Assembly: GCA_046351595.1 (NCBI GenBank)
Contig: JAXLYE010000005.1
Coordinates: 310,001-374,000, forward strand
DNA from: JAXLYE01 sp046351595
Lineage (GTDB): Bacteria; Myxococcota_A; Polyangia; Palsa-1104; JAEUJZ01
Length of the DNA stretch: 64,000 nucleotides
Reading direction: 5' to 3'
The notes under the pieces were generated by a model. That model was given only the letters and a program-made list of their open reading frames with translations. It ran no database searches and was not told the origin of the DNA. Position 1 is the stretch's first letter. Each line of letters starts with the position of its first letter. Positions 13,037 through 22,118 of this stretch are shown in pieces. A program made the position numbers and the translations under genes.

Positions 13037-13108
13037 TGGGTGGTGCGAAGGGAATGAAGAGGGAGACGTAAAGGAAGAGGAGAGGGAGGCGGGAGCTGTG
13101 CGGGCCGG

Positions 13109-15928
13109 CTAGAAGTCGCAGGGCGACTGGCCGGAGTCACGCTCGTCGCCGTCGAGCTGGCCGTTCGAGTCGCAGTCGATCGAGCCGCGCACGCCGGAGC
13201 CCGGGGGCATGCAGGTGAAGGTGACCTCGGTGCTGCCGCTCTCGGCCGCCGCGCGCAGCAGGCCGATCGAGACCGGCACGCGGCCGCGGCGATCCATCAG
13301 GAACAGGCCGGCGTTATTGTACAGCCAGCCGACCTCCAGCGGGCCGATGCTCGACTTGGCGACCAGGTCACACTCGCCGGCCGCGGCGCGCTCCATGAGG
13401 AGCTGGATGCGCGGGCCGACCACGATCCAGTTGCTGCGGCCGAGCGTGATCTGCTGCCCGACGATCGGCGCGAGGTTGGAGTCGAACGCCATCACGAACG
13501 CCTCGACCTGCCGGCGCTCGGTCTCGCCGCCCGGACCGAACGGGAAGCCCCGCGGGCTGAACACCTGCGAGAAGCTGGCCGCGGCCATGAATCGCTCGAC
13601 CGTGTCGAAGCCGCCGTCGTGCAAAAAGCCGTAGCCTCGGACCTGGTCGCCCATGAAGGCGTTTGAGCCCTGGAACAGCGGCGTGAACGGCGGCAGCGCG
13701 TCGGCCTGCCCGAACATGCCGACCTTCTGGTACAGGTTGCGCAGGTGCGGGATCTTGAACGGCTGCGGCCGCACCGGATCCAGCGTCTCCATCACCAGCT
13801 CGCCCTTGGTCCCGAAGAAGCCGGGGCGGGCCACGCCGAACTGGCGGTTGCCGTCGCGATCGAGGACGTGGCAGTCGTTGCACGAGATCGCGAAGAAGGT
13901 CTGCGGGCGGAAGAAGTGCTCGCGCCCCGCGGCCTGCTCCGGGGTCAGCGAGTTGTCCAGCTTGCGGATCGGGTTCGGCGGGTAGGTGACCTGCAGGATG
14001 AAGTCCCCGAACGCCTTCATCTCGGCCGCGGTCAGCTGATCGCGGCGACCGAGCAGGCTCTGGAACGCCGGGTTGAACTTCTGGAACGCCAGCTGCTCGT
14101 TGTAAAGGCCGCTGTTCGGCTGCGCCGTCGGCTCGTCGTTGACGCCGGTGCGATCGCCGCGCCAGTGCATGGGGCCGTGGTTGTCCATGCCGCGCAGGCT
14201 CTGGGTCACCATCGGGCCCTTCAGCGGACGGAACACGGTGTCCGTGAATCCGATGATCGGGAACGGCTGCAGCGGCGACGGGTTTGCGAGCTCGTCACCC
14301 TCGGGGTTGCCGAGGTTCCAGCCGATGCTGTCGAAGTCGCCGAACACGTGACAGCTGGCACAGGAGGAGTCGCCGTGGCTCGAGGTGTACGAGGCGTCGT
14401 ACAGGAAGCGGCGCCCCTGCACCACGCTGGCCGGCTCCGGGTTGAACATGGCGATGTGGCGGCGCTCGGTGCCGGTGCGGGTGTCGATCACCGAGATCGA
14501 GTTGTCGAACCGGGTGAGGACGTACAGGCGGCCGCGCCCCTCGTCCAGGGCCAGGCCGCTCGGGCCGCCGCCGCTCACGCGGATCTGGCTGGCAGAGCTG
14601 GGGACGAACGAGTCGTTCTCGAGCTGCGCGGTCTGGAACACGCCGATCTTGCTGGAGCTGAAGGCCGCGACGTACAGCATCGAGCCGTCCTGGGTGACCG
14701 CCATGTCTAGCGGCGCGGCCAGGCTGCGCTCGTTCTCGGAATTGGGGGCTGCCGCACAGCACGTGCTGTAATCGATGTGCTTGTTCAGGTGCCGCGGTGC
14801 AACACCTGTGGAAGACAGGACGGTAATACGACTTTCGTGCAGGTGACCGCGTACGGTCTCACCATTGGAGAAAGCGCCGGTGCCCTCAAACCGCTTGTCG
14901 TTGCGGGCGTCTGTGTTACTTACATAGACCTTCCCGTTGACCGGGTTCACGACCATGTTGAATAGAATCGTACCGACGCTTGTGTAGAAACCGGCGGTGC
15001 CCGCTATCTGGCTGGGCGGATTGGCGTTTGCATCCAGGACGAACACGTCCTTATCGGGCAGCGACAGCCGCACCGAGTCATCCCACACCTTGCCCTTGGA
15101 GTCGCGCCAGTTGGTGCCGTCGTACTTGACGATGACGCCCTGCTCGGGCTGCGGCAGGCCGGCGTGGTTGACGTTGGGGCCGGCGACGCCGCCTGCCAGC
15201 TCGCCGCCGTCGGGGACCGCGCCCTCGGCGACGATGGTGGTGCGGTTGCCGGTGTGGAAGCCGGCGGCGTAGACGCGGCTGCCGTCGGGCGTCACCGCCA
15301 GCGCGCGCGGCGTGTCGGTGAACAGCGTGGCGATGGTCAGCGGCGTGCCGCCGAGCGAGTCGCCGAGGCTGTTGGCGTCGAACACCCAGACGTCGGCGCG
15401 GCCGACGCCGGGCGTGGTCAGCTGCGGATCGAGCGGGCTGTTCTGGCCGCGGTGCGCGGTGGTGATGAACGCCCGGTTCCTGCCGCTGCCGGCGAACACG
15501 ATGTCGCGCGGCTCGTCGCCGACCAGCAGGGTGCGGACCACGCGCGGCCGGCCGCCGTCCAGGCGCACGATGCTGACGCTGTCGGACAGGTGGTTGACGA
15601 CCCAGACCTCATTGTTGCTGCGCGCGGCGACGGCGACCGGCTCCAGGCCGACCGACACCGAGGCGCGGTGCACGAGGCCGCGATCCGAGTCGAGGACGTC
15701 GTAGATCTCGAGCCGGTTGTCGGGGGTGTTGGTGGCGAACAGCGTCCGGCGGTCGGGCGACAGGGCGATGGGCCGGACCTGCCCGGACTCGAAGAGCGTG
15801 TATTTCGCACCGCGGCTGCGGATCTGCTCTACGGTCGTAGATATCGCGTCATCGGCTGCGGGCTTTTCCTGATCATTGCAGCTGGCGAGGAATCCGAGAG
15901 CGAGGAGAAACAAACTCTTCTTGAGCAT
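13109..15928 (-). CDS. Lipoprotein fusing a beta-propeller to a di-heme peroxidase-like module
   Basis: 939 residues. GGAGG lies four bases before ATG 15928. The signal peptide ends in the lipobox LASC. Residues ~45-500 are YVTN/NHL-like propeller repeats (recurring VxVTPDGxxLYVA, IxVID patterns). Two c-heme motifs follow, CASCH (523-527) and CNDCH (683-687), about 160 residues apart, as in bacterial cytochrome c peroxidase/MauG-type enzymes. The stretch between them has the MxWRGD...NSGLYNEQLAFQ type sequence of that group. The C-terminal ~100 residues hold several Cys and a DSNGQLDGDE calcium-like loop. Probably an outer-membrane or periplasmic redox protein; peroxidase activity is inferred, not shown. 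Confidence 0.85.
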   Translation of the reverse strand: MLKKSLFLLALGFLASCNDQEKPAADDAISTTVEQIRSRGAKYTLFESGQVRPIALSPDRRTLFATNTPDNRLEIYDVLDSDRGLVHRASVSVGLEPVAVAARSNNEVWVVNHLSDSVSIVRLDGGRPRVVRTLLVGDEPRDIVFAGSGRNRAFITTAHRGQNSPLDPQLTTPGVGRADVWVFDANSLGDSLGGTPLTIATLFTDTPRALAVTPDGSRVYAAGFHTGNRTTIVAEGAVPDGGELAGGVAGPNVNHAGLPQPEQGVIVKYDGTNWRDSKGKVWDDSVRLSLPDKDVFVLDANANPPSQIAGTAGFYTSVGTILFNMVVNPVNGKVYVSNTDARNDKRFEGTGAFSNGETVRGHLHESRITVLSSTGVAPRHLNKHIDYSTCCAAAPNSENERSLAAPLDMAVTQDGSMLYVAAFSSSKIGVFQTAQLENDSFVPSSASQIRVSGGGPSGLALDEGRGRLYVLTRFDNSISVIDTRTGTERRHIAMFNPEPASVVQGRRFLYDASYTSSHGDSSCASCHVFGDFDSIGWNLGNPEGDELANPSPLQPFPIIGFTDTVFRPLKGPMVTQSLRGMDNHGPMHWRGDRTGVNDEPTAQPNSGLYNEQLAFQKFNPAFQSLLGRRDQLTAAEMKAFGDFILQVTYPPNPIRKLDNSLTPEQAAGREHFFRPQTFFAISCNDCHVLDRDGNRQFGVARPGFFGTKGELVMETLDPVRPQPFKIPHLRNLYQKVGMFGQADALPPFTPLFQGSNAFMGDQVRGYGFLHDGGFDTVERFMAAASFSQVFSPRGFPFGPGGETERRQVEAFVMAFDSNLAPIVGQQITLGRSNWIVVGPRIQLLMERAAAGECDLVAKSSIGPLEVGWLYNNAGLFLMDRRGRVPVSIGLLRAAAESGSTEVTFTCMPPGSGVRGSIDCDSNGQLDGDERDSGQSPCDF

Positions 15929-16563
15929 ATTGCCTCCGTCGTACAGGCGGCTTCAGAAACGGGAACTGTCTTAGTATTCGCTCCTACGGAAAATTTGGGG
16001 TGTGGAAAGTTGTTAAAACCGGGTGAATTCTGCGTTCACATCCCTGCCAAATTACGAGGTTATGTGGTTCGCGCGCTAGTCATGTAGGCCAGAATATTGC
16101 CTGGGCTGATATGCAGATGTGGATATTCATCAGACTATGTGCGCGGCGGATAGCGGCCTGTTTGCAAGAATTGCAGTTTTGTCTGAGACAGTTTCATCGA
16201 TTGTCCGAGACAGTTCTTACGAATTGTCCGAGTTACCGGGGAGATACATCCGGTCGGAGCGTGCCCAGGGGTGACAAGCGAGCGCCGGAGCACGCTCGCT
16301 CGGGCTCTCTGGGAGCCGCCCGGAGCGCTCTGGGAGCCGTCCGCAGATCGATCGGAGGGGTCCGGAGCGATCGGCCGCGCGGGCGTTCCGGCCGCATTCC
16401 GGAGTCTGTTCCGGACCGTAGCCGGGGCCTTAGATCGATCTATGGAATCGGGGAAGCAATCGGCAGCGGGATCAGAAAGCGGGGTGAGGAGGCGATCGGC
16501 GAGGGAGCAGGCGGCGCCGCGGGCAGGGCCGCGGGTACGGATCGTCCGGCGGGCGCGGGGCCG
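15929..16563. other. Long gene-free region upstream of the propeller-peroxidase gene
   Basis: No convincing gene. The first ~170 bases (to about 16110) are clearly AT-richer than the surroundings and probably contain the promoter of the leftward lipoprotein gene. A set of short direct repeats is at 16180-16232 (separate entry). Beyond 16290 the sequence is GC-rich with small repeats such as CTCTGGGAGCCG occurring twice; rightward open frames there lack any family signal. Confidence 0.5.
16180..16232. promoter_or_regulatory. Three phased TGTCYGAGACA-type repeats
   Basis: TGTCTGAGACA at 16180-16190, TGTCCGAGACA at 16202-16212 and a half copy TGTCCGAG at 16225-16232. Each full copy is itself a TGTC/GACA dyad. 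Spacing is 22-23 bases, two helical turns, so a protein could bind all three on one DNA face. It lies about 250 bases upstream of the leftward lipoprotein gene. A mobile-element end is an alternative reading; no transposase is seen beside it. Confidence 0.4.
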
Positions 16564-17082
16564 CTACCAGGTGACGTACCAGATGCAGTGGTCGTCACCC
16601 TTCTCGACGCACGGCTCGCCGTGCTCGAGCAGCGCGTTGGGCGCGAACTTGCGCGCGCCGCCCAGCATCACGCCGCGCGCCATGGCGCACGGGGTCACGG
16701 CGTTGAAGAATACGGTGGCGCTGTGATCGTCGTCGAAGGTGACCGCGCAGCCGCCGATGTTGGGCCCCCGGAAGTTCAATTTATACGCGGGGTCCATGGA
16801 CAGGAGCATGCTCTTGACGTCGTGGACCTCGGGCGGCCACACCGCGGTGTCGACCATCTTGTGGCCGATGGTGTTCAGCGTCCGCTCGCCGACCTGCTGC
16901 GCCACCGTCTGCAGCATCGAGAGCCCGAGGTTGATCGGGTACCACTTGTCCTGCTCGACGGTCTTGAGCCCGTGGCTCTTGAGCAGCTGCTGCAGCACGA
17001 GCTGCGAGCCGCCCAGAGCGACGACCGTTGCAGACAGGGCAGCACCCAGGATCTCTCCTTCGTAAGTCCGCGCTCGTGCCAT
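16564..17082 (-). CDS. V4R-like (4-vinyl-reductase/heme-NO-binding fold) protein
   Basis: 172 residues, Met-Ala-Arg start at 17082. The pattern WYPINLGLSML...GERTLNTIGHKMVD...(P)PEVHDVKSMLLSMDPAYKLNFRG, followed by PCAMARGVMLGGARKF and PCVEKGDDHCIWYVTW, matches a family of stand-alone V4R-like proteins common in Myxococcota. The two C-terminal Cys (PC, HC) resemble the Cys pair that binds metal or ligand in V4R domains. These domains bind small hydrophobic ligands or act as sensors. No partner gene is adjacent and no signal peptide is seen, so it should be cytoplasmic. Family assignment comes from pattern memory. Confidence 0.6.
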   Translation of the reverse strand: MARARTYEGEILGAALSATVVALGGSQLVLQQLLKSHGLKTVEQDKWYPINLGLSMLQTVAQQVGERTLNTIGHKMVDTAVWPPEVHDVKSMLLSMDPAYKLNFRGPNIGGCAVTFDDDHSATVFFNAVTPCAMARGVMLGGARKFAPNALLEHGEPCVEKGDDHCIWYVTW

Positions 17083-17630
17083 GAAGTACGATCCCCCACG
17101 TCAGTAATTCCGACGATTATGTTTCCGACGCGGCGGAACATGCAAGTGATCCGCATCCCGCGCGCGGCCGGGTGAGTGTGGCTCACGGCACGCTACGTAG
17201 CCTGTTCCCGGTGGGCCCCCGGTTGGGGAGTCCGGGAAGCTACGGAGGGAGCTTTATCTGCTCGCTCAGGGCCGGATCTGTCGCAGCCTGTGCGGACTGC
17301 GGCCGTGCGCTACGAAACCGCCACCTGCACGTTGGTACCGTCGCTGAGCGGCGTGTAGCCGCGGCCGGACGGCCCGGCGCGCTGTCCGCCGTGCGACCGA
17401 CAGTGTGCTGCAACCGACATACATCGCGGCGGCGCGATCGTGCGCAAGCTCTGTTCAATTCCCTCTTGATCCTTGTGCGCGACCTTAAGATGATCAAGTC
17501 AACGGGACGGGGGGCCCCTTAGGCATGTTTACGTCGCGCGCACTGCAGGCTGACGCCGCGCTCTCGCTCGCGCTCTCGCGCCTTGGCCTCTGCGCGACGC
17601 GGCGCCCTTTGGGAAGCGAGCAGCTGTGAC
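17083..17630. other. Gene-free gap between divergent genes
   Basis: Must contain the promoters of the leftward V4R-like gene and the rightward STAS gene. An AT-richer segment at about 17440-17500 (CTTGATCCTTGTGCGCGACCTTAAGATGATC) is the likeliest promoter for the latter. Open frames on either strand look random in composition. Confidence 0.45.
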
Positions 17631-18545
17631 ATGAGCTCGGAATCGGCCAGCCCTGCAACCGAGTGGAGCGACGAGCTGCTCGCCGAGATCGGGCAGCAGA
17701 TCAGCCGCTACCTGAGCTCGCGCCGCGGCAGCGTATTCATGAGCCGCGGTGTCGAGGCGACGGCGCAGCTGGTGACGCGGCTCTTGCAGATGCTGAAGAA
17801 GGACGCGGCCGCGGGCGGCTCCGAGCTGCTGCGCACCGAGCTGCGCAGCGTCGTGGGCACGGTCAGCTCGGAGCCGATCTCGTACCGCGATCTGCGCCTG
17901 CTGTCGTCGCAGCTCCGCAGCGTCGTGCTCAAGTGCGTCGAGCAGAAGGGCGCAAGCAAGGCCGTGTCGCAGCACGCCGCGGACTGGTGCCACGAGCTGG
18001 CGCTGCAGTGCGGCCTCCTGCTCATCAGCTGGCGCGAGGAGATCATCGAGCGCCAGGCGCTGGAGCTCGAGGCCAAGCTCGCCGAGCAGCGGCAGCTCTC
18101 GATCCCGATCGCGCCGGTGTACGAGGGCGTGCTGGTCGTGCCCATCGTCGGCAGCCTGGACTCCTACCGCTCGCAGATCCTGACCGAGCGCGTGCTAAAC
18201 GAGATCAGCGCGACGCGCGCGCAGTTCGTGCTGCTCGACATCAGCGGCGTGCCAAGCTTCGATCAGGACGTCGCGCGCAGCCTGCTCAAGGTGACGGCGG
18301 CGACGAAGCTGCTCGGGACCGAGCTGGTGCTGGTCGGGATCTCGGCCGCGACCACGCAGGTGATCATCACGCTGGACGTCGACCTGGGAGACCTGGTCAC
18401 GCTGCGCAACCTGCAGGACGGGCTGGCGTATGCGCTGACGCGCCTCAACCGCCAGATCGTGCCGCTGCAGGCGCCGGCCAAGGACAAGCCCGCGCGCGCG
18501 ACCCCCGGCCGCTCCATCCTGCCGCCGCGCCGCGACACCCGCTGA
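17631..18545 (+). CDS. RsbR-type STAS-domain protein
   Basis: 304 residues from ATG 17631 (an in-frame upstream start at 17583 would add 16 non-conserved residues). Residues ~1-155 are a helical N-terminal domain in the position of the RsbR sensor domain. Residues ~165-290 are a STAS domain with VVPIVGSLDSYR, LLDISGVPSFDQDVARSLL and TLRNLQDGLAYAL. The Ser of DISGVP occupies the site that is Thr and phosphorylated in Bacillus RsbR. This family assembles stressosomes with RsbS and RsbT, but neither is in the window. The GIRP motif common in RsbR is GISA here. Likely a stress- or signal-responsive scaffold. Confidence 0.82.
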   Translation: MSSESASPATEWSDELLAEIGQQISRYLSSRRGSVFMSRGVEATAQLVTRLLQMLKKDAAAGGSELLRTELRSVVGTVSSEPISYRDLRLLSSQLRSVVLKCVEQKGASKAVSQHAADWCHELALQCGLLLISWREEIIERQALELEAKLAEQRQLSIPIAPVYEGVLVVPIVGSLDSYRSQILTERVLNEISATRAQFVLLDISGVPSFDQDVARSLLKVTAATKLLGTELVLVGISAATTQVIITLDVDLGDLVTLRNLQDGLAYALTRLNRQIVPLQAPAKDKPARATPGRSILPPRRDTR

Positions 18546-18584
18546 TCGGGCCGCAGACCGGCTCGCAGGCCAGATCGCGCTGGC

Positions 18585-19349
18585 TCAGACCCGCTCAAGA
18601 CCGAAGATCTCGACGTCGACGCCCGGGCTGTACAGGGTCAGCGGCAGCGGCGCTCCCTTCTTGATCCCTGCGGCCTCGATCAGAGACTCCGAGAGCTCGT
18701 CGATGGCAGCGCCGTGCAGCGGGTACGGCGGGTGGTGGACCTGCCCGCGCACCAGGCGCCGCTGCGCGTCGAGCGTGTACAGGTAGTAGCGCTCGGCGAG
18801 GAAGAACTGCAGCGTGCCGGGCACGCTCGCGGGCAGCGGCGCGCCGATGGTGTAGCGCGCGTGCAGCCGCGCGAGCCCGGACGGCGCGGCGCGGCGCTGG
18901 CTGCGGTAGCGCACGGCCGCCGCGCTCTCGAGCCGAAGGTCCATGTCGGCGTAGTAGTAGGGCAGGTGGAAGAAGGTCCGCGCCGCAAAGACCGCGAGGC
19001 GGTTCGCGGCGTCCAGGCTGAGGAAGAAGACGCCGGGATCCTGCCCCTTGTGCAGCACGTAGAGGCGGACGTTGGTCTCGTGGAAGTGCGCGGTCCCCGG
19101 GATCGCCGGCAGGAAGCGCAGCGGCCGCACGTCGCGCATCGTGAACGGCACCAGCCCGACGCAGGCGCGGTCCTCGAAGACGTCGACGGTCAGCCCGGGC
19201 GGCAGCAGCGGCTGCAGCGCCTCGACGGGGACCTCCCAGTGCAGGAACAGCAGGTGGCGCCACTTCTGGAAGCCCAGCGGCGGACCCTCGGGGCGCCGCG
19301 TGGGGGCGAGGCGATCGACGGGCATGCTCGATCTTTTGGGAAGCGCCAT
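18585..19349 (-). CDS. DUF2071 (YqjF-like) protein
   Basis: 254 residues. The N-terminus has the family signature: FQKWRHLLFLHWEVPVEALQPLLPPGLTVD, then VGLVPFTMRDVRP and the H-E-TNVRLYV segment. The family has an acetoacetate-decarboxylase-like fold; its activity is unknown. Third gene of a leftward set: its start is 42 bases after the TetR stop, so it is probably under the same operator. An ATG at codon 9 (MPVDRLAP) is an equally possible start. Confidence 0.82.
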   Translation of the reverse strand: MALPKRSSMPVDRLAPTRRPEGPPLGFQKWRHLLFLHWEVPVEALQPLLPPGLTVDVFEDRACVGLVPFTMRDVRPLRFLPAIPGTAHFHETNVRLYVLHKGQDPGVFFLSLDAANRLAVFAARTFFHLPYYYADMDLRLESAAAVRYRSQRRAAPSGLARLHARYTIGAPLPASVPGTLQFFLAERYYLYTLDAQRRLVRGQVHHPPYPLHGAAIDELSESLIEAAGIKKGAPLPLTLYSPGVDVEIFGLERV

Positions 19350-19391
19350 CCGAAGTCCAGCGCGGCGGGGCGCGGCTCGGTGCGACTGGCC

Positions 19392-20069
19392 TCAGCGCGG
19401 CGGGCGCGCCGACGCTCGCCGGGCGGTCGGCCGCGAGGGCCGCTGCTCGGGGCGCGGGCGCACGCGGCGGCCGGGGCGCTTGACCTCGACCGCGCTCCAC
19501 ACCAGCTCGGGCAGCACGCGCCGGGCGGACGTGAAGCTCAGGCCCGGGGCACCGCTGAGGATGCGGCGCGCGGCCTCGGCCGCCGGGCCGATCAGCACGA
19601 CCTCGTACAGCGGCCGGGGCAGCGCGATCACCGTGCCCGCGGCGACGTGCGGGGCGAGCCACTGCGCGATCGGCGCGGTGACGCGGGCGGCGAGCTCCGC
19701 CAGCTCGGGGCGGAAGTCGCGCGTGAGCTCGGTGTGCGCGGCGGCGAAGATCAAGAGCGCCTCGGCGCGGTGCTTCTCGACGAAGCGCAGGTAGCTCGTC
19801 ACCAGCGCGCGCACGCCGTCGCGGGCGTCGCGCCGGCGCAGGACGGCGCGGGTGACGTGGGCCAGCATGCGCTCGAGGCAGCGGCGGTACAGCTCGAGCA
19901 GGATGCGCTCGCGCGAGCCGAGGTGGTGGTAGATGCTGCCGATGCTGACGCCCGAGCGCGCGGCGATGTCCTGGATCGTCGCGCCCTGCACGCCGTCGCG
20001 GACGAAGCAGGCGAGGGCCGCGTCGAGCACGCGATCGGTGGTGGCCTGGCCGCGCGCCTGCTTGCTCAC
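19392..20069 (-). CDS. TetR-family transcriptional regulator
   Basis: 225 residues. The N-terminal helix-turn-helix is textbook: RVLDAALACFVRDGVQGATIQDIAARSGVSIGSIYHHLGSRERIL (residues ~13-57). The ligand domain follows, and the C-terminal ~30 residues are Arg/Pro-rich. Its ATG overlaps the stop of the upstream SDR gene (ATGA), so both are translated from one message. It very likely represses its own operon by binding the palindrome at 20906-20928, upstream of the SDR gene. The inducer may be the SDR substrate or product; this is inference. Confidence 0.9.
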   Translation of the reverse strand: MSKQARGQATTDRVLDAALACFVRDGVQGATIQDIAARSGVSIGSIYHHLGSRERILLELYRRCLERMLAHVTRAVLRRRDARDGVRALVTSYLRFVEKHRAEALLIFAAAHTELTRDFRPELAELAARVTAPIAQWLAPHVAAGTVIALPRPLYEVVLIGPAAEAARRILSGAPGLSFTSARRVLPELVWSAVEVKRPGRRVRPRPEQRPSRPTARRASARPPR

Positions 20070-20899
20070 GGCTCACCGATCAGCGCCCGCGTGCGCTCGA
20101 CGATCCTCGGGCCGAGCTCGGGGTCGCGGGCGACCGGGTGCAGCGGGACCTCGCGCGTGCGATCGAAGTAGCGGCCGGTCACCGCCTGCAGCGCGGGATC
20201 GGCCGCCAGGTGCAGCGGGCCGGCGGCGCCCTGCTCGGGGGTCGCCCACAGCCGCTTGACCAGCTGCAGCAGCGCGCCCTTCCAGCCCGGCAGCTCACCC
20301 AGCCGGGTGCGCACGACGCCGGGGTGCACGGCGTTGACCGTGACGCCGCTGCCGTCGAGCTCACGCGCGAGCTCCAGCGTCGCGTACAGGTTCCACAGCT
20401 TGCTCGTGCCGTAGGTCGTAAACGCGCCGAAGGGCAGCCCCTGCGGGCCCTGCATGAGATCCACACGCCCCTTGACATAGAGCCCGGCGCTGACCTGGAC
20501 GATGCGGGCCGGCGCGCTCGCGATCAGCCGCTCGCGCAGCGCGTGGTTCAGCACGAACGGCGCCAGGTGGTTCGTGGCAAAGGACTCTTCGAACCCGTCC
20601 GCGGTGAGCCGCCGCTCGGTCGGCAAGATGCCGGCGTTGTGGATCAAGACGTCGATGCGCGGCGCCGCCGCGAGCAGCTCGCGGGCGACCGCGCGGGCGC
20701 CGCCTAGCGTCGACAGATCCGCGACCAGGGGCCGCACGCTGCGGCCGGCCGGCGCCCGCTCTTTGGCGCGCGCGACCGCTTCGTCAAGGCGGCTCGGGTC
20801 GCGGCCGAGCAGGATGAGGTCGAAGCCCGCCGCCGCCAGCTGCTCGGCCAGCGCGCGGCCGATGCCGGAGCTCGCACCCGTTAGGACGCAGGTCTTCAT
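20066..20899 (-). CDS. Short-chain dehydrogenase/reductase, retinol-dehydrogenase-like
   Basis: 277 residues. Cofactor loop TGASSGIG (7-14), NAG (88-90), N110, S137 and the catalytic Y163-x3-K167 are all present, so it should be active. The ADLS segment at 60-63 and the R at 33 (LLGRD) suggest NADP(H). The HPGVVRTRLGE and overall layout are those of the retinol dehydrogenase/protochlorophyllide-reductase-like branch. First gene of the SDR-TetR-DUF2071 leftward operon. Substrate unknown. Confidence 0.9.
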   Translation of the reverse strand: MKTCVLTGASSGIGRALAEQLAAAGFDLILLGRDPSRLDEAVARAKERAPAGRSVRPLVADLSTLGGARAVARELLAAAPRIDVLIHNAGILPTERRLTADGFEESFATNHLAPFVLNHALRERLIASAPARIVQVSAGLYVKGRVDLMQGPQGLPFGAFTTYGTSKLWNLYATLELARELDGSGVTVNAVHPGVVRTRLGELPGWKGALLQLVKRLWATPEQGAAGPLHLAADPALQAVTGRYFDRTREVPLHPVARDPELGPRIVERTRALIGEP

Positions 20900-20905
20900 G
20901 GCAGC

Positions 20906-20928
20906 AAACTAGAATAATTTTCTAGTTT
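20906..20928. promoter_or_regulatory. TetR-type operator palindrome upstream of the SDR operon
   Basis: AAACTAGAA (20906-20914) and TTCTAGTTT (20920-20928) form a perfect 9-bp inverted repeat around TAATT. It lies six bases before the SDR start codon, in an AT-rich island inside GC-rich DNA. The size and symmetry are typical of TetR-family operators, and the regulator is the second gene of the operon. Its closeness to the ATG means it overlaps the 5' leader or start site of transcription. Confidence 0.75.
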
Positions 20929-21154
20929 CGCCAATACGCGCCAAGATGCCGCCGGAGATCGAGCGCTTGACGGCTGCTCCCGTCTGCTCGTCGAGCGTCA
21001 GGCGCCGGGCGTCGGGGAGCCCTGCCGGACGCGCGGGCGAGCCCCGGCGCTGGACGCGCCGTCCGGTGGAGTCCTGCTTCTAGCTGTGCGGGTGTGCCTG
21101 CGGCGCAGGCGCGAGCGGTTGGCGGGAGGTCGTTCTCGGGCGGTAGCCGTGCCG

Positions 21155-21868
21155 TCAGCGCCCGGCCGCGGCCTGCGCCTCGGCCTTGGCCAGGATGCGG
21201 CGGACGTCCGAGACCACCTGATCCTGCTGCGCGCCGCGCACCATGAACGCCGGCACGCTGCCGCCTGGCTCGCTGAAGCACTGGAACGTCACGCGCGCCC
21301 CGCCCTCGGGCCTGGGCACGAGCGTCCACTCGCCGCGGATGATCGGGATGCGCACGTGCTTGTCCGCCGGCGGCGGCCCCAGCTCGGGCGCGGTGTGCAT
21401 CTTCAGGTGCACGGTGCCCGCCGGCTCGCGCTCGAGCCAGATGCGCAGCGTGTAGTCCCGGTCGCTGACCACGGGCGTGCGCACCTGATCGTACAGGACG
21501 ACCTCGGTCGCCGACTTGCGCAGGATCTGGCGCTGCTTGACCACGCCCTGCGGCGGGTCCGTCAGGTTGCCCCACAGCGTCCGTAGGATCGCCTCGGCGC
21601 TCAGCTTGCTCGTCACCTGCGCCCGGTACTCGTGGAACTTCGAGTCCGGCACCGCGCGCTTCTCGAGCGACAGATCGTCCTTGCCCGCGTCCTTCACCTT
21701 GCACGCCTGCCACGCCTCCTCGGCCGCGGCGCGCCCCGGTCCGAGCGCCGCCAGCACCACCAGCAGCAGCCACGGCCCGAGGCGTGCCTGCCGGGTGCGC
21801 GGTCGCCGCGCCGGGCCCTCTGTCTGGACGGCCCGGTCCGGGCCCCCCTGCCGATCCTTGGTTTCCAT
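21155..21868 (-). CDS. Exported START-domain-like lipid-transfer protein
   Basis: 237 residues from ATG 21868, chosen because GAGGGGGA lies just upstream; the longer frame to 22036 lacks a site. An Arg-rich N-terminus precedes a hydrophobic segment (LGPWLLLVVLAALGPG) ending in AAAEE, a signal peptide or anchor. Residues ~55-235 resemble START/SRPBCC proteins: VPDSKFHEYRAQV, VVLYDQVRTPVVSDRDYTLRIWLE, the I-I-RGEWTLVPRPEGGARVTFQCFSEPGG run and a C-terminal helix. Likely binds a hydrophobic ligand in the periplasm. 250 bases separate it from the next leftward gene upstream, so it probably has its own promoter. Confidence 0.72.
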   Translation of the reverse strand: METKDRQGGPDRAVQTEGPARRPRTRQARLGPWLLLVVLAALGPGRAAAEEAWQACKVKDAGKDDLSLEKRAVPDSKFHEYRAQVTSKLSAEAILRTLWGNLTDPPQGVVKQRQILRKSATEVVLYDQVRTPVVSDRDYTLRIWLEREPAGTVHLKMHTAPELGPPPADKHVRIPIIRGEWTLVPRPEGGARVTFQCFSEPGGSVPAFMVRGAQQDQVVSDVRRILAKAEAQAAAGR

Positions 21869-22118
21869 GGTTTCCCCCTCGATCTGCCGCGCGCCGTCCT
21901 CCCGGGCGGGCGGGCGCCGCACGGCCTGCTCAGCGCCCGCCATGATAGCGCGAAACCGCGCCGCGGCCCCGCCCATCGGCCCGCCCGGCGCCGTGACGCC
22001 TACACCAAGCCCGGGCGCGCCCGACGGCGACCGCAAGCCCGGGCGCGCCCGACGGCGACCGCGCGACGGCTGCGGCGTACCGGGTCGCCTGTGCGGCTGC
22101 GCGCCGCGGCCGGCCGGC

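Noticed and set aside
16271..17175. Rightward frames in the 16.3-17.2 kb region
   Set aside because: Arg/Ser/Gly-rich, no ribosome site, and partly antisense to the V4R-like gene.
17172..17522. 116-codon rightward frame before the STAS gene
   Set aside because: No start context, no homology signal, and random composition; more likely a promoter region.
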